From positions 310,001 through 374,000 of the forward strand of contig NZ_JAKKUV010000002.1 of the NCBI RefSeq assembly GCF_021864465.1: DNA of 64,000 nt, written 5' to 3'. Of this stretch, positions 16,513 to 24,225 are shown one piece after another (the first letter of the stretch is position 1; every line of letters starts with the position of its first letter). The notes below the pieces were generated by a model. The model was not told the origin of the DNA. It was given only the letters and a program-made list of their open reading frames with translations, and searched no databases. Made by a program: the position numbers and the translations under genes. This DNA is from Hyphobacterium sp. SN044. GTDB taxonomy: Bacteria; Pseudomonadota; Alphaproteobacteria; Caulobacterales; Maricaulaceae.

Positions 16513-18908
16513 TCGTCGTCGCCGCCGCGTTCCGGACGCGTATCGAGGCTGTCATTCGACACGGTCAGATCCATGTCCTGCATCATGTTGGTCGATTGCG
16601 AGGATCGGTAGAGTTCGATCCGCGAGCGGCGGATTTCCGGCGGGAAGACATTGTCCGACCGGTCGGCATCCGCGATCTCGTGCAGCGGGTCGATTTCCAG
16701 CCGGACGAGTTCCCGGTCGGTTGCATACTGCCAGGTTACCTCGTTGGCGTTTCGGCGCCAGATCTGCGCCGGGATACGGACATGTTCCGTCGTCCCGTCG
16801 GAGAAGCTGAGATCGAGGATGATCGGCATCACCACGCCGCCATCATTGCGGAAGGTCATCAGATAGATGTTCGTGCCGCTTTCGAGAAATTCGCGCTCCC
16901 AGTCCTCCAGTCCTTCCAGATAGCGTTCATAGGTGCGCCGTTGGGCGTTGGTGACGATGTGCTCGTCGTTGAGGCTGTAGAAGTCGACGACTTCGGGATT
17001 GCGCTGGGCATAGGTCTGGATACCGGCCTCACGATTGTTCCGCTGGGTCAGCGACTCGGGAAGCGCGTCCTCTTCCTCGCGCGCCAGCGCGTTCTCGATT
17101 TCCGGATTGCCGGTATCGACCTGCGCGAGGACGATCGATTCGAGGCCGATATCCACGTGTTCGGTCGAATAGAACCAGCCACGCCAGAACCAGTCGAGAT
17201 CGTGACCGGACACCTCTTCCATCGTGCGGAAGAAGTCGTAGGGCGTCGGGCGCTTGAAGCGCCAGCGGCGGGCATAGGTCCCGAAGGCCTCGTCGAACAG
17301 TTCGCGGCCGAGGATGGTCTCGCGCAGGATGACCAGCGCGGTCGCTGGCTTGGAATAGGCGTTCGGGCCAAGCGCCGTCACCGCGTCCGACTGGGTCATG
17401 ATCGGCTGTTGGTTGGACGAGGTCATGTAGCCGATGATGCTGTCGGGCTCGGCCTCATTGGTCGGGTAGTCCTCCTCCCAGAGACGCTGGGTCATGAAGT
17501 CGAGGAAGGAATTGATCCCCTCGTCCATCCAGGTCCATTGGCGCTCGTCGGAATTGACCGTCATCGGGAAGTAGATGTGGCCGATCTCGTGCGCCACGAC
17601 ACCGATCAGGAAGCGTTTCGTGCCCCGCGAATAGGTGATGTTGCCGTCTTCGTCGCGGACCGTGCGCGGGCCGTTGAAGGTGATCATCGGGTATTCCATC
17701 CCGCCAACCGGCCCGGAAACCGACTGCGCCGTCGGATAGGGATAGGGGAAGGAGAAGCTGGAATAGACATCCAGCGTGTGCTCGATCACCCGGGTGGAAT
17801 AGGCCGACCAGATCGGCTCGTTCTCGTTCGGATAGAAGGACATGGCCAGCACGGTGTCGGGATACTCCCCTTCCCCGTCCTGCTGCACGCCGAGCGCGTC
17901 CCAGATGAACTTGCGCGAACCCGCCCAGGCAAAGTCGCGGACATTCTCGGCGCGGAACTGCCAGGTGGCGGTTTCATCCGTGCCTTCGCGTTCGTTGGCG
18001 AGGGCTTCCTCGCGCGTCACGACGAAGACCGGCTCCTCTGACGTCATCGCCTGCTCCAGGCGGTCGCGCTGGGCCTGCGTCAGCACGTTTTCCGGGTTCT
18101 GCAGCTCGCCGGTCGCGGACACGATGAAGTCAGCCGGGACGGTGATCGCGACTTCGTAATTGCCGAACTCCAGCGTGAATTCACCGCTGCCGAGGAAGGG
18201 CAGGTTGTGCCAGCCCTCATAGTCGGTGAAGGCAGCCGCGCGCGGGAACCATTGCGCCACGAGATAGATGCAGTCGCCGTTCTCGGTCTCTTCCTCGAAG
18301 CATTCATAGCCGGCACGCGCGCCGACCACGTTCTCCTCGGGCAGATTGTATTCCCACGAGATGGTGAAGGAGACCTCCTCGCCGGGCTGAAGGACTTCGG
18401 GCAGGTCGATCCGCATCAGCGTGTCGACGAGACGGGTTTCGAGCGCCCGGCCCTCGGAATCGGTCACGGTGCCGACATCGAAGCCGCCTTCCCATTCCTG
18501 CATGCGCATCATGCGGCGGGCAGCCCCGGAAGAAATCTGGTCGGTGCTTGTAACGGTTCTGGTGAGATTGTCCCAGCTGTCCCGGCGGAAGCGGTTCTGG
18601 TCCATCAGGAACCAGAGATAGTCGAGCGCAAAGGGCGAGTTGTTGTGATAGGTGATCTCGGCGATGCCGCTGATGCGCTTGGCATCCTCGTCAAGCCGCA
18701 CATCGATCCAGTAATCGACCTGCTGCTGCCAGTATTCCGGTCCGGGCGCGCCGTGCGCCGGGCGGATTTCGTTCGGCGTCGGCCAGTCCTCGTTCTCGAG
18801 CTGGCGGAAGGCGTCACGATAATCGCTGACGGTCTGACGGATGGTCTGGGCTTCGGCAGTGGCCGAAATCGTCATCATGGCCATAGCGGCCAGAAGCAGG
18901 TGTCTCAC
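16509..18908 (-). CDS. Exported M1-family zinc metallopeptidase
   Basis: 799 residues with a signal peptide (MRHLLLAAMAMMTISATAEA). The gluzincin site is intact: HEIGH followed 18 residues later by the Glu ligand in WMDEGINSFLD, and the exopeptidase-type loop reads GGMEYP in place of GAMEN. Long N- and C-terminal beta regions flank the catalytic part, as in secreted M1 peptidases of alphaproteobacteria and Bacteroidetes. It is expected in the periplasm or outside. It is the first gene of a pair with the DUF6702-like protein. Substrate unknown. Confidence 0.93.
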   Translation of the reverse strand: MRHLLLAAMAMMTISATAEAQTIRQTVSDYRDAFRQLENEDWPTPNEIRPAHGAPGPEYWQQQVDYWIDVRLDEDAKRISGIAEITYHNNSPFALDYLWFLMDQNRFRRDSWDNLTRTVTSTDQISSGAARRMMRMQEWEGGFDVGTVTDSEGRALETRLVDTLMRIDLPEVLQPGEEVSFTISWEYNLPEENVVGARAGYECFEEETENGDCIYLVAQWFPRAAAFTDYEGWHNLPFLGSGEFTLEFGNYEVAITVPADFIVSATGELQNPENVLTQAQRDRLEQAMTSEEPVFVVTREEALANEREGTDETATWQFRAENVRDFAWAGSRKFIWDALGVQQDGEGEYPDTVLAMSFYPNENEPIWSAYSTRVIEHTLDVYSSFSFPYPYPTAQSVSGPVGGMEYPMITFNGPRTVRDEDGNITYSRGTKRFLIGVVAHEIGHIYFPMTVNSDERQWTWMDEGINSFLDFMTQRLWEEDYPTNEAEPDSIIGYMTSSNQQPIMTQSDAVTALGPNAYSKPATALVILRETILGRELFDEAFGTYARRWRFKRPTPYDFFRTMEEVSGHDLDWFWRGWFYSTEHVDIGLESIVLAQVDTGNPEIENALAREEEDALPESLTQRNNREAGIQTYAQRNPEVVDFYSLNDEHIVTNAQRRTYERYLEGLEDWEREFLESGTNIYLMTFRNDGGVVMPIILDLSFSDGTTEHVRIPAQIWRRNANEVTWQYATDRELVRLEIDPLHEIADADRSDNVFPPEIRRSRIELYRSSQSTNMMQDMDLTVSNDSLDTRPERGGDDE

Positions 18909-18973
18909 AGCAGTCTCCCCCGGAGGCGACCCATGCCTCCGGGGGAAAGGTATACGGCGGTCGTTTCAGGTCG

Positions 18974-20191
18974 TCACGCGGCAGGCTGCGTTACAACGGG
19001 TTCACGTTTGCCGAGGGCGAACAGCCAGGCCCCGAGGCCGATCCAGGTCAGGACACACCAGCCGATCACTCCGAGGATGGGCTGGACCCACAGGGCCGCA
19101 GCGAGGACGAGAACGCCGAGCGTGGTGAGAAGCCGCATCCCGAGACCGAGGCCGGCCCCCTTGCGATTGAAGACGAGGTCTCCGATCGCGGCTGCGCCGA
19201 ACGGATAGGACAGCGACAGGACGAAGAAGATCATCAGGACCCAGAACGGGATCAACAGCACCCCGACGATCGTGATCGCAAGCAGAATGACCCCAACTGC
19301 CAGGATGACGGGCCAGAACGCCCAGGTCACGAAGCCGATCAGCGGCGCCACGACCGGACGCGAGCGGAACTCCCCGACCATCCGGGTCACGCCATTGGGC
19401 ATGAGGGCAGACGCGAGCAGGAAGAAGAGGAAGTAGAAGCCGACGAAGAAGGCGCCGACGACCGGACCCGGCGGGGCGAAATCAAGGTCGAGATCGATCC
19501 CGTCGAAATCGAGTTCGTCGATATAAACCGCATTGGTGTAATCGACGCCGCCGCCGATCGTCGCGCCGGTTCCGACATCAGGCTCATTCGGGCCGCGGTG
19601 ACGCAGTTCGCCCGTAATGGATGCGCCTGGCGCGATGCGGACATAATCGGCGAAGGTCTCGACATCACCGTCGATCGTTCCCTCGATCGTGATTTCGTCA
19701 CCCGAGAGATCGGCATCGCCGGCGACAGTCCCGCGGATGACGATCTGTTCCGCGACAAGATCAACGCCGTCCCCGCCGCTGAAATTGCGGTCGAGTTCGA
19801 TGAAACCGCCTGCGGCGCTCAGGCGCCCCGACACGGGCGCGTTCACATGGATGACACCGCCCGCGAGATCGGCCGTACCTGAGACCACGGTTTCGATATC
19901 AAGTTCGCCGCCAGCGACGCTGAGATCGCCGCCGACCGAGCCGCGGACGCTGATATCGCCACCGGCGAGATTGGCATCGCCGCCGATCTGCGCATCGACA
20001 TTCATGTCGCCGCCGATGGCCCGCAATTCGCCGCCAATCCGGCCGCGGACATCGACCTCGCCGGCAAAGATGGTGAGGTCGCCATCACGGTCGACATCCA
20101 TGTCAACCTCACCGCCAATGACCTGAGCCACGGCGGGCGATGCCAGGGCAACAGCGAGCCCTGCAGCGAGGATGAGTCTCTTCAGAAACAT
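18974..20191 (-). CDS. Bactofilin-like beta-solenoid protein with C-terminal membrane domain
   Basis: Starting at the ATG at 20191 gives 405 residues with a signal peptide (MFLKRLILAAGLAVALASPA). Residues about 25-200 are 17-residue repeats, for example GGDANLAGGDISVRGSV and GGDLSVAGGELDIETVV, predicting a right-handed beta-solenoid like bactofilins (polymer-forming cytoskeletal proteins). The second half has about five hydrophobic segments, including the stretch that begins at VVGAFFVGFYFLFFLLASAL, and a segment ending LFALGKREPVV. A periplasmic solenoid anchored in the inner membrane is the likely topology. It follows the lipoprotein gene below by 53 bp. Function unknown. Confidence 0.85.
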   Translation of the reverse strand: MFLKRLILAAGLAVALASPAVAQVIGGEVDMDVDRDGDLTIFAGEVDVRGRIGGELRAIGGDMNVDAQIGGDANLAGGDISVRGSVGGDLSVAGGELDIETVVSGTADLAGGVIHVNAPVSGRLSAAGGFIELDRNFSGGDGVDLVAEQIVIRGTVAGDADLSGDEITIEGTIDGDVETFADYVRIAPGASITGELRHRGPNEPDVGTGATIGGGVDYTNAVYIDELDFDGIDLDLDFAPPGPVVGAFFVGFYFLFFLLASALMPNGVTRMVGEFRSRPVVAPLIGFVTWAFWPVILAVGVILLAITIVGVLLIPFWVLMIFFVLSLSYPFGAAAIGDLVFNRKGAGLGLGMRLLTTLGVLVLAAALWVQPILGVIGWCVLTWIGLGAWLFALGKREPVVTQPAA

Positions 20192-20244
20192 CGGTAACTC
20201 CCTTCGCCCCCCGGCGTGACGGGACCAGATGATACGGGGTTCAT

Positions 20245-21111
20245 TCAACGCCGATCGAGATCGTCGAAGATGTCGTCGCAGTCGCGGCCGTCCCGGGCTT
20301 CAAACGAAACCGGGCCGAGTGAAGCTGCGGCGGCAATCTCGGGTTCGGAATCGGCCCAGACATGGACCGGTCCGGCAACGCTTGCATTGCGCAGGAAGTT
20401 CACGCGTCGCGCACAGACATGGAGCACGTCGCCAAATTCACCACTGATCTCGACGAGGCCGTTGGTGCTGCCCGCACGCGCGCCGTCTTCGTCGATTTCG
20501 GCGCGCCAGCCGCGGCGGCCCTCATGCGGGTCGGCCATCAACCAGGCTTCGCCGCCGACTTCGCCGCCCATCTGGATGAAGGCAGCCGCCGCTTCGAGCG
20601 TGCCGTCGATCTGTCCATCCATCTCGAATTCCGCAGCGGCGATCTCGGCGTTGCCGCGAATGTGGGAACCACGAGTGACCACCATTTCGCCGCTGGCCGC
20701 TTCGAGGTCACCTCCGATCGCGGCGTCGATCGTCAGATCGCCACCAGCGATTTCGAGGTCCTCGGCCACGTCGGCGCGCCACTGGATATCACCGCCGGCG
20801 ATCGAAGCGCCCTCGCCGATCGAGCCATCAGCTTCCATATTGCCGCCGGCAACCGAAAGCTCGCCGCCGATCTGGAGATCGAGGTCGATATTGCCGCCAA
20901 CGAGGCTGACATCGCCGCCGACGCGGCCGCGGAGATCCATATTGCCGCCGATCAGCGACAGATCGCCGTCCTGATCGAGTGTGCGGGTCATGTTCCCGCC
21001 GATCGCAATGCCGGAGCCTTGCGCATCGGTGCCGTGGGCAATGGCCGCATTCGTGCAACCCGCCGCGCCGATCAGAGCCAGCACGGCTGCGCCCAGAGAA
21101 AGGGTCTTCAT
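20245..21111 (-). CDS. Lipoprotein made of 17-residue bactofilin-like repeats
   Basis: 288 residues. The N-terminus is a lipoprotein signal with the box IGAAGC (Cys about residue 19), followed by seven or so 17-residue repeats such as GGDVSLVGGNIDLDLQI and GGELSVAGGNMEADGSI, i.e. a beta-solenoid attached to a membrane by lipid. The last 70 residues form a module with two cysteines (HVCARR and RDCDD) that resembles the end of the protein encoded at 23040-23768. It shares a 217-bp divergent region with the acyl-ACP synthetase gene. Function unknown; envelope scaffold or stress protein is a guess. Confidence 0.83.
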   Translation of the reverse strand: MKTLSLGAAVLALIGAAGCTNAAIAHGTDAQGSGIAIGGNMTRTLDQDGDLSLIGGNMDLRGRVGGDVSLVGGNIDLDLQIGGELSVAGGNMEADGSIGEGASIAGGDIQWRADVAEDLEIAGGDLTIDAAIGGDLEAASGEMVVTRGSHIRGNAEIAAAEFEMDGQIDGTLEAAAAFIQMGGEVGGEAWLMADPHEGRRGWRAEIDEDGARAGSTNGLVEISGEFGDVLHVCARRVNFLRNASVAGPVHVWADSEPEIAAAASLGPVSFEARDGRDCDDIFDDLDRR

Positions 21112-21175
21112 AAAACCGTCTCCAGTCGTGAACCGCGTTGCGGTTCCACGCTCCCCAGCGTTGATTCATGGCTAC

Positions 21176-21194
21176 CATATCGAATTTCGATATG
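21176..21194. promoter_or_regulatory. 19-bp palindrome in divergent promoter region (candidate operator)
   Basis: CATATCGAA-T-TTCGATATG is a perfect 9-1-9 inverted repeat. A further half-site-like TTTCGATA lies about 20 bp away at 21211-21218, and the surrounding stretch is rich in A and T, unlike the flanking genes. It sits 65 bp before the lipoprotein start and 134 bp before the synthetase ATG, a good place to control both. No regulator gene is next to it in this window, so the binding protein is unknown. Confidence 0.6.
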
Positions 21195-21327
21195 AAAGAG
21201 ATTTTTCGTTTTTCGATAAATTTTTTGCAGTGAACCAGACTCCTGTTTCCGCCCTTTCATCCAAGCGCGCGCCCGAATAACCTGTGTGATCAGAGGTCCG
21301 GCAAACAGGACCACACGGGAGACACAC

Positions 21328-22980
21328 ATGAATGAAGGTACGGCATCGGCGTTCGCGCCGGAGGGTGTGGCTGTGGATGGCCCGCTCGATCCCATGAACG
21401 CTCCGGATACGGCCCTCACCCGGGTTTCGGGCGCAGACTTTCCGCGCAACCGCTACAATCGTTCGATCTTCGACGCCTTGCTGCGCTCCCGTTCGAAAGC
21501 CGGCGGTTCGAAAATCTGCATCATTGATGCCGACGGCCGCGAGCTGACCTACGACCAGCTGGTCCAGGGTGCGTTTGCGCTCGGAAATGCGCTGAAGGCC
21601 CACGCCCGCAAGGGCGAGAAAGTCGCCATCCTGCTGCCGACCGGTGCCGGCGCCGCGATCGCCTTCTTCGCGCTGCAGGCCTATGGCCGCATTCCGGCGA
21701 TGCTCAATTTCACCGCCGGCCCGCGCGCGCTGAAAGCCGCGTGCAAGGCCGCGGAAGCCAAGACGATCATCACGGCGCGGAAATTCATCGAGCTGGGCGG
21801 TCTCGATTCGCTCGCCGAATCCCTGGGAGAAACGCTGAACCTCGTCTATCTCGAAGACGTGCGGGACAATCTGACCTGGCAAGACAAGGCGATGGCTGCC
21901 GCCGGGTCCTACCTGCCCTTCCTCGTCGCATCGCATCCCAATCCCGATGATACCGCTGTCGTGCTGTTCACGTCAGGCACCGAGGGCGATCCAAAGGGCG
22001 TCGCACTCAGCCACATCAATCTGGTGTCGAACTGCGAGCAGGCCGCTGCGCATGTCGACATCTTCGAGACCGATATCTGTTTCAATCCGCTGCCGACCTT
22101 CCACTGTTTCGGCCTGACGGGCGGGCTGCTGCTGCCGCTGCTGGCCGGCATCCCGGCGGTGCTTCACCCCTCGCCGCTGCAGGCAAAGACAATCGCGAAA
22201 CGGGTCGGCGAGACGAAGTCGACCATCCTTTTCGCCACTGACACCTTCCTCAACCAGTATGCCCGCAATGCGGACCCGGACGATCTGAAGTCGCTGCGCT
22301 TCGCCGTGTGCGGCGCGGAGCGTGTGAAGGACGAGACGCGCGCCCTGGTGCGCAAGATGTTCTCGCTCGACATTCTCGAGGGCTATGGCGCGACGGAGGC
22401 CTCTCCCGTGATCGCGGTGAACCAGCCGGGCCGCAACCGGCCGGGAACGGTCGGCACGCTGCTGCCGGGCATGGAAGGCAAGCTGGAACCGGTCGAGGGC
22501 ATCACCGGCGCGGGCCGGCTGTGGGTGCGCGGACCGAACATCATGTCGGGCTATATCTACACCACCGATCCGGGGAAGGTCGTCGAGCCGGCCGGCGGCT
22601 GGCACGACACCGGCGATATCTGTTCGATCGACGAGGACGGCTTCATCGCGATTCGCGGCCGCATGAAGCGCTTCGCGAAGATCGGCGGCGAGATGGTCTC
22701 GCTCGCGGTGGTCGAAAACTGCGCCACCTCGATCTGGCCGGACGATCTGCATGCAGCGGTGACCCTCCCCGATGCCCGCAAGGGTGAACAGATCATCCTG
22801 TTGACGGCGTGCAAAGCTGCGGACCGTGCGGAGTTCGTCGCCTTCACGCGCAATCACGGCGTGGCGGAACTGTCCATCCCGAAGAAGATCGTCGCGGTCG
22901 AGGAAATCCCGGTGCTGGGCACCGGCAAGATCGACTATGTTGCGGTCGAGAAAATGGCCAAGGAGGCCATTGGCGGATAA
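21328..22980 (+). CDS. AMP-binding acyl-ACP/acyl-CoA synthetase (Aas C-terminal type)
   Basis: The frame is open from 21286, but the ATG at 21328 (MNEGTASAFAPEG), preceded by a weak purine-rich CACGGGAG, gives 550 residues and a natural start. ANL-family motifs: LFTSGTEGDPKGVALSH (P-loop), EGYGATEASPVI, WHDTGDICSIDEDGF and the C-terminal GTGKIDYVA lysine. The closest family I recognise is the synthetase half of Aas (2-acylglycerophosphoethanolamine recycling), here without the acyltransferase or MFS halves. It would activate fatty acids with ATP. It is transcribed away from the solenoid lipoprotein gene. Confidence 0.86.
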   Translation: MNEGTASAFAPEGVAVDGPLDPMNAPDTALTRVSGADFPRNRYNRSIFDALLRSRSKAGGSKICIIDADGRELTYDQLVQGAFALGNALKAHARKGEKVAILLPTGAGAAIAFFALQAYGRIPAMLNFTAGPRALKAACKAAEAKTIITARKFIELGGLDSLAESLGETLNLVYLEDVRDNLTWQDKAMAAAGSYLPFLVASHPNPDDTAVVLFTSGTEGDPKGVALSHINLVSNCEQAAAHVDIFETDICFNPLPTFHCFGLTGGLLLPLLAGIPAVLHPSPLQAKTIAKRVGETKSTILFATDTFLNQYARNADPDDLKSLRFAVCGAERVKDETRALVRKMFSLDILEGYGATEASPVIAVNQPGRNRPGTVGTLLPGMEGKLEPVEGITGAGRLWVRGPNIMSGYIYTTDPGKVVEPAGGWHDTGDICSIDEDGFIAIRGRMKRFAKIGGEMVSLAVVENCATSIWPDDLHAAVTLPDARKGEQIILLTACKAADRAEFVAFTRNHGVAELSIPKKIVAVEEIPVLGTGKIDYVAVEKMAKEAIGG

Positions 22981-22984
22981 GCGA

Positions 22985-23020
22985 AAGGGCGGCTGCCAGT
23001 GACAGCCGCCCTTCCCGTTT
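22985..23020 (+). terminator. Bidirectional terminator-like hairpin
   Basis: AAGGGCGGCTG (22985-22995) pairs perfectly with CAGCCGCCCTT (23003-23013) around a 7-base loop, giving an 11-bp stem. It fills the 59-bp space between two convergent genes. On the plus strand it is followed by CCCGTTT, a weak U tract. Confidence 0.7.
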
Positions 23021-23039
23021 CAGACTGGCGGAATGGTGC

Positions 23040-23768
23040 CTAGCGGCACTCTTCCCCGTCGCGCTCGACGAAGCGGACATTCGAACTGTCGAAACCCGAC
23101 GGGTAGTCCGGGGCTTCGTCGGCCGTCACGGTCAGCGTGCCGCTGACGGACGCGCCGCTCTCGAAGATCACCTCATGGGCGCAGACCGTGCCGCCCGCCT
23201 CGATTTGGCCGGCGATGGTCACTTCGCTGCGGTCGCGGCGGTTGAACATGCCGCGGCGGCGTTCGGCGTTTATCTCGATCGGACCCATGGCCACGCCGTC
23301 GAATTCGGCATCGCCGACTTCGGCCGTCAGGCGGCCTTCCACGCGCCCGGAAAAGTCGAGCGCGCCGGCCGCGATCTCCACATCACCGGCGAAGGTCGAT
23401 CCGCGTCGGATGTCCGCGGCCCCGGCGTTGATCTCGACATTGGCGCCGAAGTCACCCTCGATCTCGACGGCCCCGGCGTTGAACTCGGCTTCGCCGGTCA
23501 CCGAACCTTCGAAGTCGATCGCACCGCCGTCGGCGGTCAGGCGGCCGCCCACAACGGCGCGGGCATCCATCGCCGCGCCGGACAGGATCAGATTGCCGCC
23601 GAACGTGCCGTTGACGTCGATGGCGGCGGCGGAAAACTCGCCATTGCCTTCAACGTCGCCGGACCAGTCGACGACGATGCCGGACATGTCCACCGAGCGG
23701 GATTGTGCGAAAGCGGTTTCACCGACGAGCGCGGTCAGCGCGGCGGCGGTCATCAGAACGTATTTCAT
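23040..23768 (-). CDS. Exported bactofilin-like repeat protein with cysteine-pair C-terminus
   Basis: I take the ATG at 23768, which has a strong AGGAGG-type ribosome site 7-12 bases upstream; the product is 242 residues with a signal peptide ending ETAFAQ. The body consists of 17-residue repeats such as GGRLTADGGAIDFEGSV and TGEAEFNAGAVEIEGDF, predicted as a beta-solenoid. The end (VTIAGQIEAGGTVCAHEVIF ... GEECR) aligns by eye with the end of the lipoprotein encoded at 20245-21111, including both cysteines. It is probably a soluble periplasmic paralogue. Function unknown. Confidence 0.83.
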   Translation of the reverse strand: MKYVLMTAAALTALVGETAFAQSRSVDMSGIVVDWSGDVEGNGEFSAAAIDVNGTFGGNLILSGAAMDARAVVGGRLTADGGAIDFEGSVTGEAEFNAGAVEIEGDFGANVEINAGAADIRRGSTFAGDVEIAAGALDFSGRVEGRLTAEVGDAEFDGVAMGPIEINAERRRGMFNRRDRSEVTIAGQIEAGGTVCAHEVIFESGASVSGTLTVTADEAPDYPSGFDSSNVRFVERDGEECR

Positions 23769-23791
23769 TTGCCAGCTCCTCCTGAGCACAG

Positions 23792-23815
23792 AAAAGGAGC
23801 CCCTTCCGGGGATCC
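23792..23815 (-). terminator. Intrinsic terminator
   Basis: On the minus strand GGATCCCC-GGAA-GGGGCTCC folds with one T-C mismatch and is followed directly by TTTT. It lies 53 bp after the stop of the small membrane protein gene (23868-24200) and 24 bp before the ATG of the repeat protein gene at 23768, so it would end the lpd unit and isolate the repeat protein. Confidence 0.6.
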
Positions 23816-23867
23816 ATCGTCCCCATCGGGATGCATTTGGCAAGAGGTTTGGATGCAGCGGGTGCGG

Positions 23868-24200
23868 TTACTCGGATACCGTGGAACGAGGCATGCGCAC
23901 GGCGTGAACTGTTCCCAAGGGCAGCATTATTCCCATTAACTTGACGATCAGGGCCATCACAACGGATCCAATCGCGCTAAAAATGCCACCGACGACGAGC
24001 GAAATTACAAGTCCCAGTGCAAATCCGGGCAATCCCGTCACATGCCCACCATTCCAGGAAACAGTCTCGAATCCCAACAGGGCGAGCACGGCAATCAGAA
24101 TGCCGAATGCAAACCAGAACAGAATTGAAGCCCCGAAGAATATCTTGAAGAGCGTCCCGAATGTCAGCTGATTCGGTCTGATCCCTGTATCGTGCGCCAT
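23868..24200 (-). CDS. Small integral membrane protein, unknown function
   Basis: 110 residues with two long hydrophobic segments: residues 15-45 (starting LFKIFFGASILFWFAFGILI) and residues 57-93, the latter probably folded as two helices. No family motif recognised. The stretch is less GC-rich than its neighbours (33 G+C in the 60 bases from 23941). It lies 25 bp downstream of lpd with an AGGG ribosome site, so it may be the tail of the lpd transcript, and a terminator follows it. Confidence 0.7.
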   Translation of the reverse strand: MAHDTGIRPNQLTFGTLFKIFFGASILFWFAFGILIAVLALLGFETVSWNGGHVTGLPGFALGLVISLVVGGIFSAIGSVVMALIVKLMGIMLPLGTVHAVRMPRSTVSE

Positions 24201-24225
24201 TGTGCCCTCCCCCTTTTTAAGCCCG

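Noticed and set aside
16452..18041. 529-codon plus-strand open frame opposite the M1 peptidase
   Set aside because: The antisense peptidase shows an intact HEXXH-X18-E site and signal peptide; the opposite frame shows none.
19500..21000. Regularly spaced DNA repeats that could suggest a CRISPR array
   Set aside because: The period of about 51 bp comes from 17-residue protein repeats, units are degenerate and not separated by unique spacers, and no cas genes are near.
21286..21327. Upstream GTG start for the acyl-ACP synthetase
   Set aside because: The extra 14 residues (IRGPANRTTRETH) are unlike the family, and the ATG at 21328 is the more conventional start although its ribosome site is weak.
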